NCBI GenBank assembly: GCA_964404165.1
Contig: CAYOIZ010000004.1
Location: 124,001-188,000, forward strand
Origin: DASYLJ01 sp964404165
GTDB lineage: Bacteria; Desulfobacterota; Binatia; DP-6
Direction: 5' to 3'
DNA length: 64,000 bases
The notes under the pieces: model-generated
The model's database searches: none
The model's input: only the letters and a program-made list of their open reading frames with translations
What the model was told of the DNA's origin: nothing
Shown: in pieces, positions 39,734-49,158 of the stretch
Numbering within the stretch: the stretch's first letter is position 1
Layout: each line of letters opens with the position of its first letter
Made by a program: the position numbers and the translations under genes

Positions 39734-42700
39734 CTACCGCTCGCGCAGGGGCTCGGCGAAGAGCCGGTAGAGCGCCGGCAGCACGAAGAGCGTCAGCACC
39801 GTGCTGGACACCAGGCCGCCGATGACGACGGTCGCCAGCGGGCGCTGCACCTCGGCGCCGGTGCCGGTGGCGAGCGCCATCGGAATGAACCCGAGCGACG
39901 CCACCAGCGCGGTCATGAGCACGGGACGGAGCCGTGTGACGGCGCCCTGCACGATGGCGTCCTCCGACGGCAGGCCGCGCAGCCGCAGCTCGTTGATGAA
40001 GGTGATCATGACGAGACCGTTCAGGACGGCGACGCCCGAGAGCGCGATGAAGCCGACGGCGGCCGAGATCGAGAACGGCATGCCCCGCAGCCAGAGGCTC
40101 AGGATGCCGCCGGTGAGCGCCAGGGGGACGGCGGTGAAGACGATCGCCGCCGGACGCAGCGCGCGGAACGTGCCGTAGAGCAGGAACAGGATGACGAGGA
40201 AGCAGAGCGGCACGACGACCGCGAGACGGCGCTTCGCCTGCACGAGGTTCTCGAACTGCCCGCCCCAGGCGAGCCAGCTGCCGGCGGGGAGCGTCACGTC
40301 GGCCGCGATCTCGCGCTGCGCCTCGTCGACGAACGAGCCGATGTCCCGTCCGCGCACGTTCGTCTGCACCACGATGCGGCGCTTGCCGTTCTCGCGGCTG
40401 ATCTGGTTCGGGCCCTCCGTCACCGTGACCTTCGCCACCGCCGAGAGCGGCAGATAGCGCAGCTCGGCGCGCTGGATGTCGTCCCCGCGCAGCGTCACGC
40501 GGGTCGGCACATCGTCCTCGTGGGACAGCGGTATGGGCAGGTTCTGCAGCGCCGCGGGGTCGCTGCGGAACTCCTCCGGCAGCCGCACGACGACGTCGAA
40601 GCGCCGATCGCCCTGGAAGAGCTGCCCGGCCTTCTTCCCGCCGATGGCGATGGACGCGACGTCGTGGACGTCGGCGACGCTGAGGCCGTAGCGCGCGAGC
40701 GCGCGCCGGTCGACGTCGATGCTCAGGACGGGGGCACCCGCCACCTCCTCGACACGCGTGTCGGCGGCGCCCGGAATGCGTTCCAGGATGCGGGCGATCT
40801 GCTTCGCGACCGGCAGGATGGTGTCGAACTCGTCGCCGAAGACCTTCACGGCGAGGTCGCCGCGCACGCCCGCCAGCAGCTCGTTGAAGCGCATCTGGAT
40901 CGGCTGCGTGATCTCGTAGGCGTTGCCGGGCAGCTCGGCGAGCGCCGCCTCGAGGCGGTCGCGGACGTCGTCCTTGGTGTCCTTCGGGTCCGGCCACTCG
41001 TTGCGAGGTTTCAGGATGACGAAGGTGTCGGAGATGTAGGGGGGCATCGGGTCGGCCGCCATCTCGGCGGTGCCCGTCCGCGAGAACGCGAACGCGACCT
41101 CCGGCAGCTGCTGGAGACGGCGCTCGAGCGTGCGCTGCATCTCGGTGGCCTGGGTGAGCGACGTGCTCGGGATGCGGAAGGCCTGCGCCACGATGTCGAG
41201 CTCGCTCAGCGTCGGCGCGAACTCCTGGCCGAGGGTGCGGAAGACGAGCAGCGAGCCGCAGAAGAGGAGCACCGCGACCGCGACGATCGAGCGCCGCAAG
41301 CGCAGCGCCCACCGCACCGCCGGCTCGTACGCCCGCTTGGCCGCGGCGATCACGCGGTTCTCCTGCTCCTGCACGCGCCCCGTGATGCAGAGCGCCACCA
41401 TCGCCGGCACGAAGGTGAGGGAGAGGACGAAGGCGGCAAGGAGCGCGAAGATGACGGTGAGGGCCATCGGCTGGAACATCTTCCCCTCGACGCCGGTGAG
41501 CGTCAGGATCGGGATGTAGACGGTGATGATGATGGCCTCGCCGAACGCGGTCGCGGTCCGCACCTGCTTGCTGGCGTCGAAGACGACCTCGAGCCGCTCC
41601 GGCAGCGTCAGCACCCGACCGAGGGCGTGCTGGCGCTCGGCGAGCCGGCGGAGGCAGTTCTCGACGATGATGACGGCGCCGTCGACGATGAGGCCGAAGT
41701 CGATGGCCCCGAGGCTCATCAGGTTGCCGCTGGTCTTCGTCTCGACCATGCCGATCGCCGTCAGCAGCATCGAGAGCGGGATGGCGAGCGCCGTGATGCA
41801 GGCGGCGCGGAAGTTGCCCAGCATCAGGAAGAGGACGATGACGACGAGGAGCGCGCCCTCGGCCAGGTTCGTCTGCACCGTGTGGATGGTGGCGTCGACC
41901 AGGCGCGATCGGTCGAGGACGGTCTTGGCGCGGATGTCCGGCGGCAGGCTCCGGTTCACCTCGGTCATGCGGGCGTCCACCGCCGCCGACACGGTGCGGC
42001 TGTTGGCGCCGAGCAGCATGAACGCCGTGCCGACCACGACCTCCTCGCCGTTCTCGCTGGCGCTGCCGGTACGCAGCTCGCGCCCGACGCCCACCGTCGC
42101 CACCTCGCCGAGGTAGATGGGCGTGCCGCCGCGCTCGCCGACGACGACCTCGGTGACCTCCTCGGGCGTCTGCAGGCGTCCCGCCGCGCGCACGATGTAC
42201 GACTCGCCGTTGTGCTCGACGTAGCCGGCGCCGGTGCTGACGTTGTTGCGCTCGAGGCCCTCGAGCAGGTCGTTGAAGGTGAGGCCGTGCGCCGCCAGCT
42301 CCCGCGGGTCGGGCTGGACGTGGTACTGCTTCACGTAGCCGCCGATGGCGTCGATGCCGGCGACGCCCTCGATGCCCTTCAGCTGCGGCCGGATGATCCA
42401 GTCCTGCACGGTGCGGAGGTAGGCGGCGAGCTCGAGGTCGGTGCGCAGGGACTCGCCCTCGGGCGTGAGGTACGAGCCGTCGGGCTGCCACCCGGGCACC
42501 CCGGCCTGGGACGTGGCGCCGGCGCCGTGCGGATGCACGTACTCGACGGTCCACATGTAGATCTCGCCGAGTCCGGTCGAGATCGGACCCATGAGCGTGT
42601 CCGTGCCCGGCGGCAGGTCCTCGCGTGCACTCGCCAGGCGTTCCGAGACCTGTTGGCGGGCGAAGTAGATGTCGACGTCGTCGTGGAAGACGGCCGTCAC

Positions 42701-42976
42701 CTGGGCGAAGCCGTTGCGGGAGAACGATCGGGTGTAGGAGAGGCCGGGAATGCCGGCCAGCGCGGTCTCGATGGGGAACGTGACCTGCTTCTCGACCTCG
42801 ACCGGGCTCAGCGATGGCGCGACGGCGTTGATCTGCACCTGCTGGTTCGTGATGTCGGGCACCGCGTCGATCGGCAGCTTGAGCAGCGAGTAGCCGCCGA
42901 AGACGGCGGCGGCGAAGACGGCGACGACCACGAGGGCGCGGTGGTCGATGGAATAGCGCAGGATGCGTTCGAGCAT
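39734..42976 (-). CDS. CzcA/CusA-family RND metal efflux pump
   Basis: A 1080-residue inner-membrane pump with 12 transmembrane segments. TM4 holds GAIDFGLIVDGAVIIVEN (about residue 424), with the two Asp and one Glu of the proton relay typical of CzcA-type (Zn/Co/Cd) pumps; CusA copper pumps lack this pattern. Other family blocks: SVSLRVFDD-like porter repeats, PTFTLPLALLTG-type helices and GFIALSGVAVLNGLVM. It exports divalent metals to the periplasmic channel with the adaptor and the TolC-like protein encoded upstream. Confidence 0.92.
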   Translation of the reverse strand: MLERILRYSIDHRALVVVAVFAAAVFGGYSLLKLPIDAVPDITNQQVQINAVAPSLSPVEVEKQVTFPIETALAGIPGLSYTRSFSRNGFAQVTAVFHDDVDIYFARQQVSERLASAREDLPPGTDTLMGPISTGLGEIYMWTVEYVHPHGAGATSQAGVPGWQPDGSYLTPEGESLRTDLELAAYLRTVQDWIIRPQLKGIEGVAGIDAIGGYVKQYHVQPDPRELAAHGLTFNDLLEGLERNNVSTGAGYVEHNGESYIVRAAGRLQTPEEVTEVVVGERGGTPIYLGEVATVGVGRELRTGSASENGEEVVVGTAFMLLGANSRTVSAAVDARMTEVNRSLPPDIRAKTVLDRSRLVDATIHTVQTNLAEGALLVVIVLFLMLGNFRAACITALAIPLSMLLTAIGMVETKTSGNLMSLGAIDFGLIVDGAVIIVENCLRRLAERQHALGRVLTLPERLEVVFDASKQVRTATAFGEAIIITVYIPILTLTGVEGKMFQPMALTVIFALLAAFVLSLTFVPAMVALCITGRVQEQENRVIAAAKRAYEPAVRWALRLRRSIVAVAVLLFCGSLLVFRTLGQEFAPTLSELDIVAQAFRIPSTSLTQATEMQRTLERRLQQLPEVAFAFSRTGTAEMAADPMPPYISDTFVILKPRNEWPDPKDTKDDVRDRLEAALAELPGNAYEITQPIQMRFNELLAGVRGDLAVKVFGDEFDTILPVAKQIARILERIPGAADTRVEEVAGAPVLSIDVDRRALARYGLSVADVHDVASIAIGGKKAGQLFQGDRRFDVVVRLPEEFRSDPAALQNLPIPLSHEDDVPTRVTLRGDDIQRAELRYLPLSAVAKVTVTEGPNQISRENGKRRIVVQTNVRGRDIGSFVDEAQREIAADVTLPAGSWLAWGGQFENLVQAKRRLAVVVPLCFLVILFLLYGTFRALRPAAIVFTAVPLALTGGILSLWLRGMPFSISAAVGFIALSGVAVLNGLVMITFINELRLRGLPSEDAIVQGAVTRLRPVLMTALVASLGFIPMALATGTGAEVQRPLATVVIGGLVSSTVLTLFVLPALYRLFAEPLRER

Positions 42977-42982
42977 GACGGC

Positions 42983-43897
42983 TCAGTGGTCGTGCGCGGC
43001 CTCGCCCTTGGCGAGCTCGGCCTTCACGAGAAAGGTGCCTTCGTCGGCGAAGCGCTCGCCGGCGGCGAGCCCGCCCAGGATCTCGGCCCTGGTCTTGCCG
43101 ACGCGTCCGACGGTGACGGGGCGGGCCTCGAACCGCTCGCCCTCGGCGACGAAGACGACCGGGCGGCCGTCGAGCGTCTGCAGGGCGAGGCGGGGGACGA
43201 CCACCGCCGCCTGCTGCGGATTGTAGACGGTCGCGGTGACGAACAACCCCGGGCGCCATGCGCCGTCCGGGTTCGGCAGGACGACGCGCGCGCTGGCGGT
43301 GCGGGTCGCCTGGTCGACGATGGGGGCCAGGTACGACACCGTGCCGGTGGTCTCGAGCTCACCGTGGCTGGCGGCGATGGTGACGGGGCGGCCGACGCGC
43401 ACCTGGGAGAGCGCCGTCTGGTACACGCTGATGTTGACCCAGACGGTCGAGAGATCGGCGACGATGAAGGCCGGCTCCTCCCGCGAGACGGTCTCGCCGG
43501 GCGCAATGTGCTTGTCGATCACGACGCCGTCGAAGCCGGCCTTGAGGTCGAAGGTGGAGAGGTTCTCGCTCTCGATGACGGCGAGGACGTCGCCGGCGCG
43601 GACGCGATCGCCGACGTTCTTGCGGACCTCGCGCACGATGCCGGGAAAGCGCGGCGCGATGTGCGCGATGCGGTCGGCGTTCGGGCGCACCTCGCCGGGC
43701 AGCTGCACGCCGAGGTCGATCTCTCCCGGGCCGGCGGTCGCGAGCCGCACGCCGTGGCGCTCGAAGTCGGCCACCGTGAACCCGCTCCCCGCGTCCTCGT
43801 CGTGATGGTCGTGCTCGTCCGACGTCCACGACACGGACGGGGCGACGGCGATCGCGATCGCCAGGAGCGGGGTCGCCCATCGGCGCAGCGTGCTCAT
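42983..43897 (-). CDS. CzcB-type RND periplasmic adaptor
   Basis: A 304-residue protein. Signal peptide (MSTLRRWATPLLAIAIAVAP), then a His/Asp-rich segment (DEHDHHDEDAG) likely to bind metal, then the lipoyl-like hairpin (VGDRVRAGDVLAVIESENL and KAGFDGVVIDKHIAPGETV), and a beta-barrel with LFVTATVYNPQQAAVVVP. Short in the coiled-coil hairpin, as in several CzcB forms. The stop is 7 bases from the pump start; the start overlaps the TolC-like stop by 4 bases. Confidence 0.9.
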   Translation of the reverse strand: MSTLRRWATPLLAIAIAVAPSVSWTSDEHDHHDEDAGSGFTVADFERHGVRLATAGPGEIDLGVQLPGEVRPNADRIAHIAPRFPGIVREVRKNVGDRVRAGDVLAVIESENLSTFDLKAGFDGVVIDKHIAPGETVSREEPAFIVADLSTVWVNISVYQTALSQVRVGRPVTIAASHGELETTGTVSYLAPIVDQATRTASARVVLPNPDGAWRPGLFVTATVYNPQQAAVVVPRLALQTLDGRPVVFVAEGERFEARPVTVGRVGKTRAEILGGLAAGERFADEGTFLVKAELAKGEAAHDH

Positions 43898-45180
43898 CGG
43901 TCGTCTCCCTCGATCACGGCGCCGGTGAGCGGTGTGGCCGTCAGCCGCTCCACGTCCGCGGCGAGCAGGTGGTAGGTCTCGAGCGCCGTCAGGTGCTCCG
44001 CCCGCAGATCGAACAGCGAGCGTTGGGCGTCGAGCACCTCGAGATAGCCGACGACGCCCTTCTGGTAGGTGTCGAGCGTCTGGTCGAGGACGCGCGTCGC
44101 CTGCGGGATGACGACGGTGCGCAGGCGCTCGGCGCGCTCGTACGCGGCCACGAGGTGTGCTGCCGTCGTCGCCAGCGCGGTGTGCGTCGACACGAGGGCC
44201 GCGCTGCGCTCGGCGTTCGCCTTCGAGAGACGGCTCTCGGCCTCGGCGATGGCGCCGTCGTTGCGGTCGAACACCGGCAACGGGATCGTGAGCTCGAACA
44301 CGACGGCGTTGTCGCCGTTGTCGCTGAAGTGGCGGCCGCCGGCGCCGACCGTGACGTCGGGGATGCGGCCCGCCTGCTCGAGGTGCAGCGCCGCGCGGCG
44401 CTCCTCGAGCTCCGTCTTCCAGCGCGCCACGTCCGGGTTCGCCGCCAGTCGCTCGTCGAGATCGTGCACGGCGGGCGGCGGTTGGATGCGCGACAGGTCG
44501 CCGGCGAGGCGCGAGAACCCGGGCTCGTGGCTCCCCCACGTCGCCGCGAGGGTGATGTACGCGGCGACCAGCTCCTGCTCGGCGCGACGGCGCTCGAGGC
44601 CGATCTTCTCCACCGCAACCTGGGTGCGTGTGCCCGCGACCGGTGACGCGCCACCCGCCGCGATCTGTGCGCCGATGGCGTCCACCGCGCGGCGCGACTG
44701 TCGTTCGAGCTCGGTTGCCAGGGCCACGCGCTCCTGCGCGACGAGGGCCTCGACGAACGCCTTCGACGTCTCCTGCAGGACGTGGAGGCGCTTCGCCTCG
44801 TAGTCCCAGGTCGCGAGCGCCGAGCTGAGCTGTGCGAGGTGCTGGCGCTTGCCGCGCTTGCCGCCGAGCTCGATGAGCTGCGCCAGCCGGACGGTCGTCT
44901 CGGTCTCCTCGAACGACTGCCGGTTGCCCGAGCCGCCGAGATTCTCCACCTCGGTGCGCAGCTCCGGGTTGGGCAGGCGCCCCGCCTGCACGGCGTGGGC
45001 GTCGCGGGCGCGGACCTCCCAGGAGAATGCCTCGAGCTCGGGGCTGCGCTCGAGCGCCAGCGCGAGCGCCTCGCGCAGCGTCAGCGCGCCGGTGGGTTCG
45101 GGCACGGGGTCGGCGGCGGCACGCGCGATCGCGCCGCTCGCCAGCGTCAGCAGGCAGAGCATCACCCGGAACACGTTCAT
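43894..45180 (-). CDS. TolC-like outer-membrane efflux channel (CzcC-type)
   Basis: A 428-residue protein from the Met at 45180 (MNVFRVMLCLLTLASGAIA, a signal peptide). Two OEP repeats are visible: LALERSPELEAFSWEVRARDA with LPNPELRTEVENLGG, and later AALHLEQAGRIPDVTVGAGGRHF with LPVFDRNDGAIAEAESRL. The C-terminal repeat ends QKGVVGYLEVLDAQRSLF, typical of CzcC. First gene of the pump operon. Confidence 0.9.
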   Translation of the reverse strand: MNVFRVMLCLLTLASGAIARAAADPVPEPTGALTLREALALALERSPELEAFSWEVRARDAHAVQAGRLPNPELRTEVENLGGSGNRQSFEETETTVRLAQLIELGGKRGKRQHLAQLSSALATWDYEAKRLHVLQETSKAFVEALVAQERVALATELERQSRRAVDAIGAQIAAGGASPVAGTRTQVAVEKIGLERRRAEQELVAAYITLAATWGSHEPGFSRLAGDLSRIQPPPAVHDLDERLAANPDVARWKTELEERRAALHLEQAGRIPDVTVGAGGRHFSDNGDNAVVFELTIPLPVFDRNDGAIAEAESRLSKANAERSAALVSTHTALATTAAHLVAAYERAERLRTVVIPQATRVLDQTLDTYQKGVVGYLEVLDAQRSLFDLRAEHLTALETYHLLAADVERLTATPLTGAVIEGDDR

Positions 45181-45214
45181 GGATCGTCCTCGCATCGTCG
45201 GCCATCACCTGGGA

Positions 45215-45261
45215 CACCCGTTCGTCGACGGGTGCCGCTCGTCTCGCCGGAGCTACCGGCG
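45215..45261. promoter_or_regulatory. Two hairpins upstream of the metal-pump operon
   Basis: CACCCGT (45215-45221) and ACGGGTG (45228-45234) form a 7-bp stem with a 6-base loop; CGCCGG (45245-45250) and CCGGCG (45256-45261) form a second stem. They lie between the stop of the Cys-rich exported protein and the start of the TolC-like gene. They may terminate or attenuate transcription into the pump genes, or be operators. Confidence 0.35.
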
Positions 45262-45283
45262 GGACACCGCTACGGGTGACGGC

Positions 45284-45703
45284 TCAGACGACGAGGACGA
45301 CGGACCGACGGGCCGTGAGCGCCGAGGGTCGGGGGGGCGAGGTCGCACCCCAGGGCTCGTCCGCGGAGGGCGCGAGGCCTGGATCGGACACGGGCACGAC
45401 GACCACCAGGACGTGGGCGGGGGCGACCAGGTGGCCGTCCACCTGCGCATCCCGCTGCAGGAGCGTTCGCGAGATCGGCGTGTCGGTACAGCCGTCGCAG
45501 TCGCGATCGGACGACGATCGCCGCCCGGGGGCGGTGTCGTCGTGGCCGGGACAGCAGTCGTCACCGACGGCGGACTCGATGGCGACGTGGCCCCTGGTGG
45601 TGCTGCACAGGACGAGGTCGAGCGGCAGGCCGAGGCTCAGCGCGAGCTGCAGGGCGGCGAGGAAGACGGCTGCCCGATGCTGGATCGTTCCGCGGACCAT
45701 CAC
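45284..45703 (-). CDS. Exported Cys/His-rich protein (DUF2946-like)
   Basis: A 139-residue protein with an N-terminal hydrophobic segment (AAVFLAALQLALSLGLPLDLV), then a DCCPGHDD cluster and a CDGC pair, then a second hydrophobic stretch (HVLVVVVPV) and a basic end. Small exported proteins with this mix of Cys, His and Asp precede metal-efflux operons in many genomes (DUF2946-like). The link to the pump downstream is by position. Confidence 0.55.
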   Translation of the reverse strand: MMVRGTIQHRAAVFLAALQLALSLGLPLDLVLCSTTRGHVAIESAVGDDCCPGHDDTAPGRRSSSDRDCDGCTDTPISRTLLQRDAQVDGHLVAPAHVLVVVVPVSDPGLAPSADEPWGATSPPRPSALTARRSVVLVV

Positions 45704-45768
45704 GTGTCGGCTCGAGTATCGGCCACCCAGGGCGCGGACCTTAGCATCGGGGTCGCGGGTCGGGCAAT

Positions 45769-46626
45769 TCAGGCGGTTCGGGGTGTCAGACCTGGCAACT
45801 CGCGTTCGAGCAGGGTCTTCAGCGCCTGGCGGGCACGGTGCAGACGGACGCGGGTGGCGGCGGGGCTCAGTCCGAGCAGGGCCGCCGTCTCGTCGGTGTC
45901 GAGCTCCTCGACGTCGCGCAGCACCAGGACCTCGCGGTGGCTCGCGGGCAGGCGGTCGATGGCGGCGCGGACGATGCTACGGGTCTCCCGGCGCTCGAGC
46001 AGGACGTCGGCCGAGGTATCCCAGGGTCGCGGCTCGTCCGCCCAGTGTCCGTCGTCGGCGAAGCGCGGCAGCAGCTCCTCGATCGACTCCTCGGGGCGTC
46101 GCCGCCGGCTGCGCAGCTTCATCAGCGCGGTGTTGACGACGATGCGGTGCAGCCAGGTCGAGAGTCGTGCGCCGCCCTGGAAGCCGTCGAGGGCACGGAA
46201 CGCGGAGAGGAACGCGTCCTGCACGACGTCCTGCGCCGCGTCCTCGCTGCCGACGATGCGTCGCGCGGTGGCGAGCATGCGACCGCCGTAGCGGCGTACG
46301 AGGGCCTCCGAGGCGTCGGCGTCGCCCCGACGCAGGCAGGCGAGCAGGTCGGCGTCGTCGTCGGGAACGCTGCTCCGCAGGACGGCGCCGACGAAGACCG
46401 ACGGCCCGGTGATGATGGCGCCGCGGCGCTCGAATCCCCGCAGCAGCGCCGCACCGGCGTCGTCGAGGAACTGCAGGCCGGAGACGTCGAGCTGCAGCGC
46501 GCCGGCGTCGGCGAGGGCGGGTTCACAGGTCATGCGAAGCTCCTCCGTGTTGGTGCGGGTGAGGCGGCCTTCGACGCCGAAGACCGGCGGCAGGGAGTCG
46601 GTGGCGAGGCGGGTGATGCGCAACAT
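45769..46626 (-). CDS. ECF sigma factor with N-terminal STAS domain
   Basis: A 285-residue protein. Residues about 10-85 read as an anti-anti-sigma STAS domain (VEGRLTRTNTEEL, then LQLDVSGLQFLDDAGAALLRGF), but the serine that SpoIIAA-type proteins phosphorylate is Asp here (L-D-D-A-G). Residues about 98-165 are sigma region 2 (LVRRYGGRMLATARRIV, DVVQDAFLSAFRALDGF, LSTWLHRIVVNTALMKL). Residues 220-272 are region 4 (RLPASHREVLVLRDVEELDTDETAALLGL, cited in parts). No separate anti-sigma gene is near. Divergent from the aquaporin operon across a perfect palindrome. Confidence 0.85.
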   Translation of the reverse strand: MLRITRLATDSLPPVFGVEGRLTRTNTEELRMTCEPALADAGALQLDVSGLQFLDDAGAALLRGFERRGAIITGPSVFVGAVLRSSVPDDDADLLACLRRGDADASEALVRRYGGRMLATARRIVGSEDAAQDVVQDAFLSAFRALDGFQGGARLSTWLHRIVVNTALMKLRSRRRRPEESIEELLPRFADDGHWADEPRPWDTSADVLLERRETRSIVRAAIDRLPASHREVLVLRDVEELDTDETAALLGLSPAATRVRLHRARQALKTLLERELPGLTPRTA

Positions 46627-46757
46627 GGTGCCCGGCCGTCAGCGCAAGCATCGTGCCGGCGGCGCACGGCGCGCCCGACGCGCGGAAAACACACGGTAGG
46701 ACCGACGGTTGGCGCGCGCCGCGGGTTGCTGCGCCGGTCGCGACCGCGCCGCGACAG

Positions 46758-46784
46758 TTCGCGGATCCACGACGGATCCGCGAA
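46758..46784. promoter_or_regulatory. Perfect palindrome between sigma gene and aquaporin operon
   Basis: TTCGCGGATCC (46758-46768) and GGATCCGCGAA (46774-46784) form an 11-bp inverted repeat around ACGAC. It lies in the 200-base gap between two divergent genes, the right place for a shared operator. No T-run follows, so a terminator is less likely. Could be the binding site of a dimeric regulator. Confidence 0.6.
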
Positions 46785-46828
46785 GCCTCGCGGCGCAACG
46801 TCGCGGGGGTCGCGGCATCGAAGCGACC

Positions 46829-47620
46829 ATGGATGCGCCGCGGCACTGGCCGGAGTACGTCATCGAGGGTGCGCTGCTCGGCGCCTTCATGTTCGCCGCC
46901 TGCGCCCTGGCGACGGTCCTCGAGCATCCCGGGTCGCCGCTGCGTCAGGCGCTGCCCGCCGGCAGCGTGCGCCGGGTCCTGATGGGGCTCGCGATGGGGA
47001 CGACCGCCGTCGGACTGATCCGCTCGCCATGGGGCCAGCGGTCGGGCGCCCACATGAACCCGGCCCTCACGGCGGCCTACCTCCGGCTCGGCAAGGTCGC
47101 CCGAGGCGACGCGGCCGGCTACGTCGCCGCGCAGTTCGCCGGTGGGGCCGCCGCCGTTCTCCTCGTGCGCGCGACCTGGGGAACGCTGGCCGGCCATCCC
47201 GCGGTCCAATTCGCCGCGACGATGCCGGCGCCGGGCGGGACGGTCGTCGCGTTCATCGCCGAGATGGTCATCTCGTTCGTCCTGATGACGGTCGTCCTGG
47301 TGACGACGAACGATCGTCGGCTGGCACCATACACGCCGTTCTTCTGCGGCGCCCTCGTCGCGATCTGGATCGTCGTCGAGGCGCCGCTGTCGGGCATGAG
47401 CATGAATCCGGCGCGGTCCTTCGCGTCGGCGTTGGGCGCGGGCGACTGGACCGCGCTCTGGGTGTACTTCACCGCCCCGCCGCTCGGCATGCTCGCCGCG
47501 GCCGAGGGCTATCGTCGGTCGTGCGGCGCGCGGCGCATCCACTGCGCCCGGCTGCACCACACCGCCGCGTACCCCTGCATCTTCCGATGCACGTGGGACA
47601 CGGTCGGGGAGATCGCATGA
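46829..47620 (+). CDS. Aquaporin/MIP family channel
   Basis: A 263-residue membrane protein with the two half-helix motifs HMNPALT (first NPA box) and MSMNPARS (second NPA box), six transmembrane segments, and the conserved Arg after the second NPA. The last 30 residues form a tail unusually rich in Cys and His (CGARRIHCARLHH). Members pass water or small neutral solutes such as glycerol. Its stop overlaps the start of the GMC oxidoreductase by 4 bases, so the substrate of that enzyme may be the transported solute. Confidence 0.9.
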   Translation: MDAPRHWPEYVIEGALLGAFMFAACALATVLEHPGSPLRQALPAGSVRRVLMGLAMGTTAVGLIRSPWGQRSGAHMNPALTAAYLRLGKVARGDAAGYVAAQFAGGAAAVLLVRATWGTLAGHPAVQFAATMPAPGGTVVAFIAEMVISFVLMTVVLVTTNDRRLAPYTPFFCGALVAIWIVVEAPLSGMSMNPARSFASALGAGDWTALWVYFTAPPLGMLAAAEGYRRSCGARRIHCARLHHTAAYPCIFRCTWDTVGEIA

Positions 47621-49158
47621 ACGACCACTACGACGTGATCATCGTGGGCACCGGCGCGGGCGGCGGCACGCTGGCGCACCGGCTGGCGCCGACCGGCAAA
47701 CGCATCCTCCTGCTCGAACGCGGCGACTGGATCCCGCGTGAGAAGGAGAACTGGGACTCGCACGCCGTCGTGGTGGAGAATCGCTACCACATCACCGACG
47801 CGTGGCAGGACGCCCAGGGCCACGAGTTCCACGCCGGCACGCACTACTGCGTCGGCGGGAACACGAAGTTCTACGGCGCGGCGCTGATCCGTCTGCGCCA
47901 GGAGGACTTCGGCGCCGTCACGCATCACGGCGGGACCGCGCCGGCGTGGCCCATCAGCTACGACGAGCTCGAGCCGTACTACACGCAGGCCGAGCACCTC
48001 TACCAGGTGCACGGGTTGCGCGGCAGCGACCCGACGGAGCCGCCCGCGAGCGCGCCCTATCTGCACCCGCCGCTTCGACACGAGCCGCGCATCCAGGAGC
48101 TGGTCGACGACCTCCGGGGGCTCGGCCATCGGCCGTTCCACATGCCGGTGGGCGTCATGCTCGACGAGGCCAGCCCGCGCACCAGTCGCTGTCTGCGCTG
48201 CGACACCTGCGACGGGTTCCCGTGCCTCGTCGGCGCCAAGGCCGACGCGCAGGTGATCTGCGTCGAGCCGGCGCTGGCGCATCCCAACGTCACGCTACGC
48301 ACGAACGCCCAGGTGACGCGGCTCGAGACCAGCCCGTCGGGCCGCGAGGTGACGGCGGTCCATCTCACCTGCGACGGCCAGCCGGCGCGCGTCTCGGCCG
48401 ACGTCGTCGTCCTGTCGTGCGGCGCCATCAACTCGGCGGCGCTGCTGCTGCGCTCGGCGAACGATCGGCATCCGCGCGGGCTCGCCAACGGCTCCGACAC
48501 CGTCGGCCGCCACTACATGTGCCACCTGAACTCGATGCTGCTGGCCGTGTCGCGCGACCGCAACCCGACGCGCTTCCAGAAGACGTGGGGCCTGAACGAC
48601 TTCTACCACGCCACCGACGAGTGGCCGTTCCCGATGGGCCACATCTCGATGATCGGCAAGACCGACGCCAGCATCCTGCGCGCCGGCGCACCGCGCATCG
48701 CCCCGGGATGGACGCTCGAGCGGATGGCCGAGCACACGCTGTCGTTCTGGCTGACGTCGGAGGACCTGCCCGACGCACACAACCGGGTCACCGTCGATCG
48801 CGACGGGCGCATCACGCTGTCCTACGTGCCCAACAACGAGGAGGGGCACCGGCGGCTGATCGGCAAGCTCAAGGGCATGCTGAAGGCGATCCGCTGCGAC
48901 GATCACCTGATCCCCCTGAACGCCTACATCCCGGCGCGTATTCCGCTCGCCGGCGTCGCGCACCAGAACGGCACGGTCCGGTTCGGCACGGACCCGAGGA
49001 CGTCGGCGCTCGACGTGGACTGTCGCGCGCACGAGGTCCAGAACCTCTACGTCGTGGACGGCAGCTTCTTCCCGTCGAGCGGCGCGGTGAATCCGGCGCT
49101 CACCATCATGGCCAACGCGATGCGCGTCGGAGATCGGTTGAAGGAGCGTCTCGGGTGA
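47617..49158 (+). CDS. GMC-family FAD oxidoreductase
   Basis: A 513-residue protein. The N-terminal Rossmann motif is VGTGAGGGTLAHRLA (about residues 10-24), followed by KRILLLERGDW. The middle has CVGGNTKFYGAALIRL and CRCDTCDGFPC, a Cys-rich loop not common to all GMC enzymes. The C-terminus has VVDGSFFPSSGAVNPALTI with the conserved Asn-Pro. GMC enzymes oxidise alcohols, sugars or polyols. The gene overlaps the aquaporin and VOC genes by 4 bases each, making one operon. Confidence 0.88.
   Translation: MNDHYDVIIVGTGAGGGTLAHRLAPTGKRILLLERGDWIPREKENWDSHAVVVENRYHITDAWQDAQGHEFHAGTHYCVGGNTKFYGAALIRLRQEDFGAVTHHGGTAPAWPISYDELEPYYTQAEHLYQVHGLRGSDPTEPPASAPYLHPPLRHEPRIQELVDDLRGLGHRPFHMPVGVMLDEASPRTSRCLRCDTCDGFPCLVGAKADAQVICVEPALAHPNVTLRTNAQVTRLETSPSGREVTAVHLTCDGQPARVSADVVVLSCGAINSAALLLRSANDRHPRGLANGSDTVGRHYMCHLNSMLLAVSRDRNPTRFQKTWGLNDFYHATDEWPFPMGHISMIGKTDASILRAGAPRIAPGWTLERMAEHTLSFWLTSEDLPDAHNRVTVDRDGRITLSYVPNNEEGHRRLIGKLKGMLKAIRCDDHLIPLNAYIPARIPLAGVAHQNGTVRFGTDPRTSALDVDCRAHEVQNLYVVDGSFFPSSGAVNPALTIMANAMRVGDRLKERLG

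Noticed and set aside
39129..43975. Very long open frames on both strands opposite or across the metal-pump genes.
   Set aside because: They mirror the third-position GC bias of the real genes; their translations are repetitive Arg/Ala/His or Asp/Val/Leu strings with no domain.
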